This document shows positions 15,358 through 23,005 of a stretch of 41,320 bases of DNA, in pieces. The translations under genes were made by a program, and so were the position numbers. The stretch's first letter is position 1. Every line of letters starts with the position of its first letter. The stretch spans positions 1-41,320 of the IMG/VR virus record IMGVR_UViG_3300025168_000192. The stretch is one strand, 5' to 3'. This stretch comes from a virus. The notes under the pieces were generated by a model, which did not search any database, was not told the DNA's origin, and saw only the letters and a program-made list of their open reading frames with translations.

Positions 15358-15674
15358 TGGAAGATCTTAGATTTAAAAACATTATGTTTAAGTATGACAA
15401 AGGATTGATTCCTCGTGATACAGATTTATATTATGCGTTGTCTCTTGTGAAGGAACTAAATGAAACAATCACCAAACTTACTGATCTCGCAAGAGTTAAT
15501 AAACCAGCTAAAGAAAACGTTCCCGATAGAACTAACCCCGGACGCACTGCAAAAAAACGAATGGGAGCGAGGGGTTCTGTTCGGTCAAGTACAAGTAATT
15601 CAAAAGATTCTACAATGGAAGGAGGCTCAAAATGGGTAAAGGCGGAGGAGGCGGACCAAGTGCCGCCGCAATGA
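15357..15674 (+). CDS. Hypothetical protein containing a nested gene in another frame
   Basis: This 105-residue ORF starts with the A of the previous stop (TAATG). Residues 1-50 look like a normal folded or helical protein (DLYYALSLVKELNETITKL). The remainder is Lys/Arg/Ser-rich and low in complexity, and a second ORF (15460-15639) occupies the same DNA in another frame. The odd C-terminal composition is what would be expected if the other frame is the constrained one. No function is recognised. Confidence 0.55.
   Translation: MEDLRFKNIMFKYDKGLIPRDTDLYYALSLVKELNETITKLTDLARVNKPAKENVPDRTNPGRTAKKRMGARGSVRSSTSNSKDSTMEGGSKWVKAEEADQVPPQ
15460..15639 (+). CDS. Small phage protein nested out of frame
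   Basis: This 59-residue ORF starts at ATG 15460, with AAGGA seven bases upstream, and overlaps the next gene's start by eight bases. Its sequence LINQLKKTFPIELTP followed by GVLFGQVQVIQKILQW resembles a small phage protein of the type 'L...FP..L.......F..GQ..VI..L..W', often located near the portal gene. Function is unknown. It is the more protein-like of the two frames here, though I cannot exclude that both are translated. Confidence 0.6.
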   Translation: MKQSPNLLISQELINQLKKTFPIELTPDALQKNEWERGVLFGQVQVIQKILQWKEAQNG

Positions 15675-15970
15675 TGGACATGCAGCGAACTCTTAATAAA
15701 GAAACGTATGAAATGCAACAGCAAGGTGTACGTCAAGCTGAAGTAAGAGCCGAAGAACGTAGAGAACAAGAACGACTTGATGAACTAGAACGAAGGAGAT
15801 CTGCTGAGCTTGAACGAGCTGAAGCTATGAAGCAAGAAGAGCTACGAGAGCAAGGCATCATGGCAGAAGCAGAAGGTGGAGAACAAGAAGGCGATCTATT
15901 TAAAGATTTAAACTTAGAAGCACCTCAAATTAAATCTCCTGATTACGCACCCCGAACGGAATTGGAGTAG
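15632..15970 (+). CDS. Coiled-coil protein upstream of the portal
   Basis: This 112-residue protein has an excellent SD (GGAAGGAGG). It opens with a Gly run (MGKGGGGGPSAAA), continues as a long Arg/Glu/Gln-rich coiled coil (about residues 20-80), and ends acidic. Position immediately before the portal suggests a virion or head-assembly protein. It is too short and simple to identify. It follows the nested ORF with an eight-base overlap. Confidence 0.72.
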   Translation: MGKGGGGGPSAAAMMDMQRTLNKETYEMQQQGVRQAEVRAEERREQERLDELERRRSAELERAEAMKQEELREQGIMAEAEGGEQEGDLFKDLNLEAPQIKSPDYAPRTELE

Positions 15971-15973
15971 TAA

Positions 15974-17581
15974 ATGAGTAGAGTACCTGAAAAAAATATT
16001 AAAGAACGATGGGAAACACTAGACACCAAGAGAGATATTCTTCTTGATAAAGCTAGGTCTTGTGCTGCTATCACCGTTCCTACCTTATTGATGCCAGAAA
16101 ATTATGATGAAAAGGAATCACAATTTCAGCAGTACTCTAGTGTAGCAAGCCGAGGGGTCACAAGCCTAGCTTCTAAAATCTTAAGTGCTTTGATTCCTCT
16201 TAATGATACAGCTTTTTTTAAGCTTGGTTTACGTAATGGTAGGACACCATCTCTTGATATCCACGAGTACTTAGAATTGTTAAGTGATCAGATCTATAGA
16301 AAACTTCTTGGTAAGAACATGAGAGAAGCTATTTATCTGGCCCTTCAACATCTAATTGTTACTGGCAATGCTTTAATTGTAATGGATAATGATTTTTCTT
16401 TTAGGGTTATTCCATTGGATCAGTTTGTTGTTAGGCGTTCTGTCCAAGGCGAAGTAAAAGAATTAATTTATGTAGAGTATTTAAGTAAACCTAATGAAGA
16501 ACCTGTTGATAATCAATTCTTTAAGCACGGTCAAGACCAACAAGATGGATACGACACCGTATACATTAGACTAACCCAAGAAGAAGATGGCTCGTGGTTT
16601 ATGGAAAAAGAATGTGATGAAGATGTAATTGAATCTGGTTACTTTGAAACATCACCATTCATTGTATTGCAGTGGACAGGCGTAGCTAATGAAGACTACG
16701 GTAGATCACATGTAGAAGATTTGTATGGTGACATCATTACACTAGAAGCATACTCTAGATCTATGGTACAGGGCATGGCTGCCAGCTCTACATTTTTTAT
16801 GGGTGTAGATCCTGCCGGACTGACCGAGCTAGATGATTTATCAGAAGCTTCTAATGGTGATTGGGTGGCTGCAAGAATGCAAGATGTGTTTACTATCTCA
16901 CCCAGTGGTACAATGCAACCACAAAACCAATCATCTCAGGCTTCAGTAGAAATTATGAGAAGAGAAGTAGGCAATGGTTTCTTAATGCAATCAGCTGCTA
17001 TGCCTACTGGTGATAGAGTCACAGCTACAGCAGTTAGAGCTATTGGTAACGAGCTAGAAACTATTCTTGGTGGTACATTCTCTGCTATTGCTAGAGATCT
17101 AATGACTCCACTAGTTAAACGAACTATCTATTTAATGATTAAGAATCAAGAGATTGATGAGAACATGAAAGAACAGTTTGACCCTGAAGAAGGACTACTT
17201 AGTATTGAAATTATCACAGGACTGCAAGCACTCAGCCGAGAGACAGACCTAACTAAACTACTACAGCTAGGTGAAATGGTTCGTAACTTACCTGAATGGG
17301 CTAATAAAATGTTTAAGTGGGACGAGTACGGGCGTACTGTGGTCTTATCCTTAGGGTTTGATCCCAAGTTATGGGTCAAGTCAGAAGAAGAAGTCAAACA
17401 AGAAGAGCAAGCTATGATGCAACAGCAACAACAGATGCAGATGCAACAAATGGCAGCTCAAGAAATGGCATCTACCGCAGGACAAGCAGCTCGTACCGAT
17501 ATAGAAAATACAGGCGGTGCTAATATTCCACCTGAAGCTATTAACCAAGCTATGCAAATGTTTGGACAGGGAGGACAATAA
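15974..17581 (+). CDS. Portal (head-tail connector) protein, T7 gp8-like
   Basis: This is the 535-residue portal; T7 gp8 has 536. The dodecameric portal occupies one capsid vertex and is the channel for DNA packaging and ejection. Recognisable parts include RWETLDTKRDILLDKAR near the N-terminus, SRGVTSLASKILSALIPLN, and the TATAVRAIGNELE segment in the second half. The C-terminal 50 residues are a Gln/Met-rich tail. GGAG precedes ATG 15974. The genes for scaffold, capsid and tail tubes follow in T7 order apart from inserted small genes. Confidence 0.93.
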   Translation: MSRVPEKNIKERWETLDTKRDILLDKARSCAAITVPTLLMPENYDEKESQFQQYSSVASRGVTSLASKILSALIPLNDTAFFKLGLRNGRTPSLDIHEYLELLSDQIYRKLLGKNMREAIYLALQHLIVTGNALIVMDNDFSFRVIPLDQFVVRRSVQGEVKELIYVEYLSKPNEEPVDNQFFKHGQDQQDGYDTVYIRLTQEEDGSWFMEKECDEDVIESGYFETSPFIVLQWTGVANEDYGRSHVEDLYGDIITLEAYSRSMVQGMAASSTFFMGVDPAGLTELDDLSEASNGDWVAARMQDVFTISPSGTMQPQNQSSQASVEIMRREVGNGFLMQSAAMPTGDRVTATAVRAIGNELETILGGTFSAIARDLMTPLVKRTIYLMIKNQEIDENMKEQFDPEEGLLSIEIITGLQALSRETDLTKLLQLGEMVRNLPEWANKMFKWDEYGRTVVLSLGFDPKLWVKSEEEVKQEEQAMMQQQQQMQMQQMAAQEMASTAGQAARTDIENTGGANIPPEAINQAMQMFGQGGQ

Positions 17582-17583
17582 CC

Positions 17584-18621
17584 ATGGATATCAGAGAACC
17601 GCTACACAAGTTAGATATTATCCTTGATACAGACCTTGCGTCTGGAGATCGCCGTGCGTTGTTAGACACAGCAACTGGAGTTCTTAGAGCTAACATGAAT
17701 ACATTATTAATGAAAGCTAACTATGAAGAACTTCTTCTTGAAAGAGAAGGTATTCTTCAAGCAAGAGGCTATGTAATCCCAGAAGATCATGAGCTATCTT
17801 GGAGCGCACATGAAAACAATTGGAACCCTGCTCATGAACCTAGTCTTGATGTTTGGTATGGGCCTGAAGCTTTCTTTGTATCAGACAATAAAGTAGCAGT
17901 AGCTGAAGACAAGGCAGGTAATAAAATTGATGTATATAATACAGACAATAGTGATCAACCTTCTTTGTCTTCCACTTCTTTGAATGGGTTTAAAGGAATG
18001 ACATTTACAAACAACAAAGTTCTTTATCATGACCCAAGCGACAACGACCCAGACATTGGAATTTATGATTCAACTGTAGATGTATCAGTATCTGGTCTTA
18101 CTATCGCAGCCATGGTTAATTATGGTGCTGATGAGAATTCAAATAACAATGCCATCTTTGGCACAAATGTAGGTTCTGGTGGTTCTGGTGGGACTAACGA
18201 TTGGGGTCTCAGAACAAGAGATAATGTTTCTCCTGAAGTATATAGGTGTGATTGGGGAAATCTCAATACAGACAATAATGGTGCAAATGCACCCAATGGC
18301 GATGACTTTATAGTGTATGGCCCGACCTCAGGTTTAGGAGTTAAAACATGTGTCAATGGTACAACCATTGTTAATAGTGGCCTTGGTACATTAAATGATA
18401 TTGCTGGTGGTCGTATTTTAAATGTGGGTGGAATGACAAACAACACAGGCGTAGCTAATGGATTTTCAGGCACTATTTATGAGTTAATCTTATTTAAATC
18501 TTACGTTACCGACACACTTAGAAACAAAATTGAAGGGCATTTTGCCCATAAATATGGGTTGACAGGTAATTTACCAAGTAATCATCCCTATAAATCTACA
18601 CCCCCAAAAGCGAAAGGATAA
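17584..18621 (+). CDS. LamG/concanavalin-like domain protein between portal and scaffold
   Basis: This 345-residue protein has two parts. Residues 1-75 are helical (LHKLDIILDTDLASGDRRALL). Residues of about 85-345 form a Gly/Asn-rich beta domain ending in GTIYELILFKSYVTDT, then FAHKYGL and HPYKSTPP. That ending is typical of LamG/concanavalin A-like jelly rolls that bind sugars or proteins ('aEvivy...L.....veg.la.KyGL...HPYk..pP'). T7 has no such gene here. A capsid-surface decoration or adhesion role is plausible but unproven. GGAGG supports the start. Confidence 0.7.
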   Translation: MDIREPLHKLDIILDTDLASGDRRALLDTATGVLRANMNTLLMKANYEELLLEREGILQARGYVIPEDHELSWSAHENNWNPAHEPSLDVWYGPEAFFVSDNKVAVAEDKAGNKIDVYNTDNSDQPSLSSTSLNGFKGMTFTNNKVLYHDPSDNDPDIGIYDSTVDVSVSGLTIAAMVNYGADENSNNNAIFGTNVGSGGSGGTNDWGLRTRDNVSPEVYRCDWGNLNTDNNGANAPNGDDFIVYGPTSGLGVKTCVNGTTIVNSGLGTLNDIAGGRILNVGGMTNNTGVANGFSGTIYELILFKSYVTDTLRNKIEGHFAHKYGLTGNLPSNHPYKSTPPKAKG

Positions 18622-18625
18622 TTAC

Positions 18626-18781
18626 ATGGCATATGGAAGCAGAAGTACTGGTGCAAGCCGCGTTAAGGCAACCAGAGAAACAAAACCTCGTAAAGGAGCT
18701 AAGAGATCTAAAGCAATGTCTCGTGGCTCACACCCAGCTGGATCAAAAGCTAATCCAGGTGCTAGGAAAGGTAGAAAATAA
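18626..18781 (+). CDS. Tiny Lys/Arg-rich protein 1 (capsid region)
   Basis: This is a 51-residue, very basic protein (MAYGSRSTGASR..., ending GARKGRK) starting at ATG 18626 after AAAGGA. The stop shares its last base with the next ATG. A longer competing frame (18633-18830) would interrupt this chain of coupled mini-genes and looks unnatural. Basic composition suggests nucleic-acid contact or a virion-associated role. No function is known to me. Confidence 0.72.
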   Translation: MAYGSRSTGASRVKATRETKPRKGAKRSKAMSRGSHPAGSKANPGARKGRK

Positions 18782-18927
18782 TGCCAAGCGGACCAGGAAC
18801 TTACGGATCAAAAAAGGGCAGGCCTCCTAAGAAGAACGGCCCTAAAAATAAAAAGGTTTCTAGCGTTAAAGGCGGTCCCCCAAAGACTCCTGTTAGAAAT
18901 GTTAAGAAACCCGGACAGAAGAAGTGA
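18781..18927 (+). CDS. Tiny Lys/Pro-rich protein 2 (MPSGPGTYGSKKGRP type)
   Basis: This is a 48-residue basic protein. Its start MPSGPGTYGSKKGRPPKK resembles a small protein seen in many phages near the capsid genes. It is translated through TAATG overlap from the previous mini-gene and ends in TGA overlapping a GTG start. It is probably disordered and DNA-binding; its role is unknown. Confidence 0.75.
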   Translation: MPSGPGTYGSKKGRPPKKNGPKNKKVSSVKGGPPKTPVRNVKKPGQKK

Positions 18928-19067
18928 AAAAACCTAACAACAATAGAGAGTACGTCAAAGCTAACAGCGGACTTACTCCAGACTTTAAAAAAAAAGCAAC
19001 TCGCAAAATGAAAAAGCGAATTATTGCTAAGGAGAATAAACCAAATGGACCCAAATCAAACACCTGA
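18924..19067 (+). CDS. Tiny Lys-rich protein 3, GTG start
   Basis: This 47-residue ORF begins with GTG 18924, which overlaps the previous stop (GTGA) and has GGACAGAAGAA upstream. The sequence (NREYVKANSGLTPDFKKKA) is basic throughout. Its last 23 bases overlap the start of the scaffold gene. The GTG start is inferred from the coupling pattern; an ATG at 19008 would leave only 19 residues. Confidence 0.55.
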   Translation: MKKPNNNREYVKANSGLTPDFKKKATRKMKKRIIAKENKPNGPKSNT

Positions 19068-19998
19068 ACAATCTCCAGAGGGGACTCAGGTAGGACATGA
19101 CATTGTGATGCCTGCTGAGCCTACGGAAACCCCACAAGTTACACAGGAACGACAGGCTTTCCAACGTTATGTTAAAGAGCAAGGGGAGGCTATCCCACCT
19201 AATTTTAAAAACGTAGACGATTGGTTTAATTCCTTGAAGTCTGCACAAGGTGAATACACAAAGTCTCGGCAAGAAATTGCTGAGTTAAAAAAGAATTATA
19301 ATGAAACAGGAGTTTCAAATCCTAATTATGACCCGAAGGCTCAAGAGCAACCAGCCCCTGAACCAGAACAGCCGGTCGTTGAAGACGTAAGTAACATGCC
19401 TGATGAGTTAGAAATCAGCAAACCAGTAGAACCTACATACGAAGCAGGCGTTAGCCAAGAAGATTGGGTGAAGTGGGGAGCAGAGATTGATGCTCAAGGT
19501 GACCTCTCTGAGGCTACCAAACAGGAAGTTGCAAAGCGTTTGAATGCGGATCCGATTGTTGTGGAACAGATGGTAAGAGGTAGACAAGCTATGCGTAAGC
19601 AGACGTTTGATCAATCCGCTGCGGTTGTTGGCGGTTCGGACAATCTAAAAAGGATTTTGAAGTGGGCTGGAGACAACTTGCCACAAGCAGAGATTGAAGC
19701 TGCTAATCGGGCAATGCAAACTGAAGCAAGTCAGTCTGTGTTGTTTGGATTAAAGGCTAGATTCGATGCGGCTAACCCACCTGCTCAGGTAACTCAACCT
19801 GAACCTACTGTTTCATCCCCCAATGCCATGCAGGCAGGACAAATTTCTCGCCCCGGAGTAGAAGCACAAGCTTTTAATTCGGAAGCAGAAATGAAGGCAG
19901 CTATTTCTGACCCTCGGTATCGTACCGACATTGCCTTTCGTCAAGCCGTTGAGCAAAGAATTATTATTTCTTCTCAGCATGGTTACAAGTTTAATTGA
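19045..19998 (+). CDS. Capsid scaffolding (assembly) protein, T7 gp9-like
   Basis: This 317-residue protein has the expected position (between portal and major capsid), size (T7 gp9: 307) and character: acidic, Gln/Glu/Pro-rich, largely helical or disordered. It has a long Pro/Glu linker (about residues 90-125) and a C-terminal Arg/Phe-containing helix (DIAFRQAVEQRI) of the sort that contacts capsid subunits. ATG 19045 is preferred over the upstream ATG 19024 because TAAGGAG lies between them. It directs procapsid assembly and then leaves. Confidence 0.87.
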   Translation: MDPNQTPEQSPEGTQVGHDIVMPAEPTETPQVTQERQAFQRYVKEQGEAIPPNFKNVDDWFNSLKSAQGEYTKSRQEIAELKKNYNETGVSNPNYDPKAQEQPAPEPEQPVVEDVSNMPDELEISKPVEPTYEAGVSQEDWVKWGAEIDAQGDLSEATKQEVAKRLNADPIVVEQMVRGRQAMRKQTFDQSAAVVGGSDNLKRILKWAGDNLPQAEIEAANRAMQTEASQSVLFGLKARFDAANPPAQVTQPEPTVSSPNAMQAGQISRPGVEAQAFNSEAEMKAAISDPRYRTDIAFRQAVEQRIIISSQHGYKFN

Positions 19999-20083
19999 CC
20001 CTAATAATCCCTAGAGAAAGGGACTAGGATAATCATGAGCTTAATTATTTTATTTAAATTATCTTAATTAAGGAGATTATTCA
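19999..20083 (+). promoter_or_regulatory. Structured leader before the major capsid gene
   Basis: This 85-base AT-rich gap holds two inverted repeats. In the first, CTAG at 20011-20014 pairs with CTAG at 20024-20027, extended on both sides with a bulge. In the second, CTTAATTA at 20040-20047 pairs with TAATTAAG at 20065-20072, the last three bases of which belong to the SD AAGGAG of the capsid gene. There is no T run, so it is not a terminator. A phage promoter may also lie here, but I cannot identify one. Confidence 0.45.
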
Positions 20084-21544
20084 ATGGCTAATGAAGCTTA
20101 TCCATTAAATCTAAATGGAGACGGTTGGATTACTGGCGGTCAAGCCCCCGGTACTACATCTGCAAACACTATTGGCGGTGCTACCGTCAAGCAAGACGGG
20201 ACAGCTGATTACTGGCTTCCTATTTGGTCTGGCGAGATTCTAAACGCTTATGATCAATACAACATCTTTGAACCACTAGTTACTACTAAGTCTATTACTT
20301 CCGGTACTACCATGCGATTCCCAATCACTGGCACCGTTGGTATGAAGGCTCAGTGGAAGGCTGGCGAAGAGCTTGTAGGCTCTAGCACCATCAGCTCACC
20401 TGAGTGGTTCGACATCTCGCTCGATTCGAGACCAATGGCCTCGCACTTTGAGCTTGATGACATCTCGCTACTACTCACTCAGTGGGAGTATCGTTCTGAG
20501 CTAGCACGACAGGCTGGTCTTTCTCTTGCTAACGCTAGAGACAAGCAGATTGCATGTCTAATTGCTCAGGGTGCTTTCATGAATGCACGTAGCCCTGCGA
20601 TGTCTAAGGGTGGTAACATGGCTACCTCTAGTGCTAACGGGATTGTTCAAGATGCTGACTATAGTAGTGCAGCAACTTATGATCTTGAAGCTAATGTAAC
20701 CTTTAACTACCTTGGTCACACTGGTCCTAACACCACTAACACTACTCGTACTAACGCTGCTCTACTATTCCTAGAATATCTTGAGCGTTATATGATTAGG
20801 CTACAGGAAATGGATGGACCTACTGAAGGTGTCTATGCATCCGTAACTCCTCAGGCTTTCCAAGACATCCGTGCGCTTGGTATTGCTCGAAGTGCGGCTG
20901 CTCCTGGTACTGGAAACACTGCACCTAACAGCATGCAACCAATGTTCGGTGGCGTTGCTGACGCTGGTGGTCTTGGTGCTGGTTACAGAACTGGCATGAA
21001 CGCACTCTCTGATACTCTTGAGTACATGGGTGTTACTATTGTCAAGACTAACCACATGCCTAAGCAGACTGTTAAGGCTAACGATGCCTCACCAGCTCAC
21101 GGTGTTACTGTTTATAAGGCAGGTGCTGCTAGTGCTGTTGGTGCTGGTGAAATTATTATTGATGGTACTAAGTTTGCTGATGTTCGTAAGGATCCATCAG
21201 GTGCTGCTGCTTTCACAGCTAACACTAGTGATATTACCCTTGGTAATGATGCCCAGAAAATTCTTCGTGATCTTGGTGATTCCAAGTACGACTTTGACTG
21301 GAACGTCTTTAACACAACTGGTAGCACCGATGCGACCAGTCTTGATGCAATGTACCCAGTTCAAGCCCTTATCTGGCAGAAAGAAGCAGTTGCTTCTCTA
21401 AACCTACAGGGCATGAAGGTTGACACCGTTGCTGATGTCCGCCGTAATACTCAATTCACCGTTGCATCGAAGATGTCCGGTGGTGGTATTCTACGTCCAG
21501 AACTCTGTGCCGTTGTTTGCGGTCTAGAGAAGGGCATTGCTTGA
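20084..21544 (+). CDS. Major capsid protein, T7 gp10-like
   Basis: This 486-residue protein forms the icosahedral shell. It follows the scaffold gene, has a strong SD (AAGGAG) and a terminator behind it, and carries the T7-type capsid features near the N-terminus (DYWLPIWSGEILNAY and TTMRFPITGTVGMKAQW) and later LERYMIRLQEMDGP. It is about 140 residues longer than T7 gp10A, probably through loop or surface insertions in the second half. Codon choice is visibly biased towards C-ending codons compared with neighbours, as expected of the most abundant product. No frameshift site for a minor capsid form was seen at its end. Confidence 0.95.
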   Translation: MANEAYPLNLNGDGWITGGQAPGTTSANTIGGATVKQDGTADYWLPIWSGEILNAYDQYNIFEPLVTTKSITSGTTMRFPITGTVGMKAQWKAGEELVGSSTISSPEWFDISLDSRPMASHFELDDISLLLTQWEYRSELARQAGLSLANARDKQIACLIAQGAFMNARSPAMSKGGNMATSSANGIVQDADYSSAATYDLEANVTFNYLGHTGPNTTNTTRTNAALLFLEYLERYMIRLQEMDGPTEGVYASVTPQAFQDIRALGIARSAAAPGTGNTAPNSMQPMFGGVADAGGLGAGYRTGMNALSDTLEYMGVTIVKTNHMPKQTVKANDASPAHGVTVYKAGAASAVGAGEIIIDGTKFADVRKDPSGAAAFTANTSDITLGNDAQKILRDLGDSKYDFDWNVFNTTGSTDATSLDAMYPVQALIWQKEAVASLNLQGMKVDTVADVRRNTQFTVASKMSGGGILRPELCAVVCGLEKGIA

Positions 21545-21586
21545 TTTTAATTAATCTACACTACTGAGTTTCGCTACCTCAGGACG

Positions 21587-21622
21587 GTCTTGGGGGGAGC
21601 AATCCCCCCGAGGCTATTTTTT
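21587..21622 (+). terminator. Rho-independent terminator after the major capsid gene
   Basis: CTTGGGGGG at 21589-21597 pairs with CCCCCCGAG at 21604-21612. Two more pairs extend the stem, the loop is AGCAAT, and six T residues follow at 21617-21622. The position matches the late terminator behind gene 10 in T7. It should cap the abundant capsid transcript while letting some polymerase pass to the tail genes. Confidence 0.9.
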
Positions 21623-21638
21623 AGAAGGGAGGTCTGTC

Positions 21639-21899
21639 ATGGCTACGAAAAAAAAAGGCGGCATGAAAGGCTGCAATATTGGTAATGGTTGTAAGAGCAA
21701 ATCGGGCGGCCTCTCTGCTAAGGGCAGACGAATGATCAATAAAAAAACAGGCTCTAAATTAAAACCACCTCAACCCGGAGGAGGACCACGGAAAAAAAGC
21801 TACTGTGCTAGATCAGCTGGGCAAATGAAAAAGTTTCCCAAAGCTGCTAAAAATCCAGATAGTAGATTGCGTAAAGCACGCAGAAAGTGGAAGTGCTAA
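21639..21899 (+). CDS. Basic small protein with GGLSAKGR and YCARSAGQMKK motifs
   Basis: This 86-residue Lys/Arg/Gly-rich protein has a strong SD (GGGAGG). The pattern KSGGLSAKGRRMINKKTGSKLKPPQP, split by a linker from SYCARSAGQMKKFP and ending RKWKC, resembles a family of unknown function common in aquatic phages (I believe the one Pfam lists as DUF6321, from memory). Its function is unknown; basic charge and location behind the capsid gene suggest a virion or DNA-condensing role. Confidence 0.8.
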   Translation: MATKKKGGMKGCNIGNGCKSKSGGLSAKGRRMINKKTGSKLKPPQPGGGPRKKSYCARSAGQMKKFPKAAKNPDSRLRKARRKWKC

Positions 21900-22042
21900 T
21901 GACTAAGAAAGGTTTATGGGGTAACATCCATGCTAAACGTAAAAGAATTAAAGCTGGGTCTGGCGAAAAAATGAGAGCCAAGGGTGCTAAGGGTGCCCCT
22001 ACTGCAAAAGCTTTAAAGAATTCTAAGAAAAAAAAGAAGTAA
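21899..22042 (+). CDS. Tiny basic protein, KGLWGNIHAKRKRIKAGSGE type
   Basis: This 47-residue protein is translated through a TAATG overlap with the previous gene. MTKKGLWGNIHAKRKRIKAG resembles a short conserved sequence I recognise from many phage genomes near structural genes, function unknown. The tail is almost pure Lys. It is too short for automatic calls based on length. Confidence 0.78.
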   Translation: MTKKGLWGNIHAKRKRIKAGSGEKMRAKGAKGAPTAKALKNSKKKKK

Positions 22043-22043
22043 C

Positions 22044-22163
22044 ATGGCTAAGAAAAATTATATATCATCTTGTGGTGGCAAGTCTGTTAAACTAACAGGC
22101 AAGGACGCTATGAAGATCTTAGACAAACCTAAAAAGAAAACACCCAAGAAGAAAGGAACTTGA
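22044..22163 (+). CDS. Tiny Lys-rich protein 4
   Basis: This is a 39-residue ORF starting one base after the previous stop. It begins MAKKNYISSCGGKSVKLTGK and ends in a Lys/Pro run. Its stop TGA overlaps the next ATG (TGATG). The chain of overlaps on both sides is the main support. Confidence 0.62.
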   Translation: MAKKNYISSCGGKSVKLTGKDAMKILDKPKKKTPKKKGT

Positions 22164-22357
22164 TGGATAACCCACTAAAGAAAAAATCTGAGGGTCTAGG
22201 AGATACTGTAGAAAAAGTGGCTTACATTGCTACTCTAGGTCGATTGACCAGCACAGGCGGTTTCTTAGGAAAGAATAAAGAAAAGAAAAAGGATTGTGGT
22301 TGTAAGAAACGCAAAGAAGCTTTGAATAAAAAGGCTTCTTATAACAAGGAGGACTAA
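22163..22357 (+). CDS. Small basic protein with CGCKKRKEALN motif
   Basis: This 64-residue protein starts at ATG 22163 with AAAGGA upstream; a TTG one codon earlier is an unlikely start. It contains DTVEKVAYIATLGRL, a possible amphipathic helix, and DCGCKKRKEALNKK, a Cys-Lys motif that recurs in small phage proteins. Function is unknown. It directly precedes the tail tube gene. Confidence 0.72.
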   Translation: MDNPLKKKSEGLGDTVEKVAYIATLGRLTSTGGFLGKNKEKKKDCGCKKRKEALNKKASYNKED

Positions 22358-22360
22358 TCT

Positions 22361-23002
22361 ATGGGTATGTATACCAAACTGGAAGCCATTAACCATATGT
22401 TATTGATGTCAGGCGAGCATTTAGTAAATCATTTGGAGGATGATTCCGGTGTGGATACAAGCGTTGCTGAGCATGTACTTGCTGAGTCAACCAAAAGCTA
22501 TGTCATGCGTGGCTTAGTTAACAATACCTATAGAAAAAAATATCTTCCTAATACAAATGGATATATCTACCTTCCTTCTAACACAGCACATGCAGAGATT
22601 ATTGAAGCTATCTATAGTGCAGACCAACAACAAATGATCATTGCTTCTTACAAAGGAATCCCTCCTTACCTGTTTAATGTTACAGATGATACAGCTAACT
22701 GGGCTGACAAGGGTGGGGTTGATGGTGTACATATTAGGATCATTACTAATCTAGACTGGGAAGACATTGAATCACCAATGCAAAGAGCTATTATGGCTGC
22801 TGCTGCTAGAGATTATCAAGTTATCTCCCAAGGAGATTCAGCTGTTGATCAATTCTTAGCACAGAAAGAAGCTGTGTATGGAGCTAAAGGCAAAGCAGCT
22901 GACATCAATCAAAAGAGAAAGTCTTTCTTCTCTGGTGGTGATGCCTCAGCAGAACTAGCCGCACGTAGAAACTACACTAGAAATGTTAGGAGGAGGGGGT
23001 AA
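22361..23002 (+). CDS. Tail tubular protein A (adaptor), T7 gp11-like
   Basis: This 213-residue protein (T7 gp11: 196) forms the ring linking portal to nozzle. Its start, TKLEAINHMLLMSGE, and the pattern ending in AARDYQVISQGD are typical of the family. AAGGAGG lies upstream of ATG 22361. The C-terminal 35 residues are basic (RRNYTRNVRRRG). It is followed at once by the nozzle gene, as in T7. Confidence 0.92.
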   Translation: MGMYTKLEAINHMLLMSGEHLVNHLEDDSGVDTSVAEHVLAESTKSYVMRGLVNNTYRKKYLPNTNGYIYLPSNTAHAEIIEAIYSADQQQMIIASYKGIPPYLFNVTDDTANWADKGGVDGVHIRIITNLDWEDIESPMQRAIMAAAARDYQVISQGDSAVDQFLAQKEAVYGAKGKAADINQKRKSFFSGGDASAELAARRNYTRNVRRRG

Positions 23003-23005
23003 TCC

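Noticed and set aside
18633-18830. 65-codon plus-strand ORF after the LamG-like gene
   Set aside because: Competes with two coupled basic mini-genes (18626-18781 and 18781-18927) that show overlap starts and a known phage-type sequence.
21542-21588. Possible capsid frameshift extension like T7 gp10B
   Set aside because: No slippery sequence or long extension frame was found at the end of the capsid gene before the terminator.
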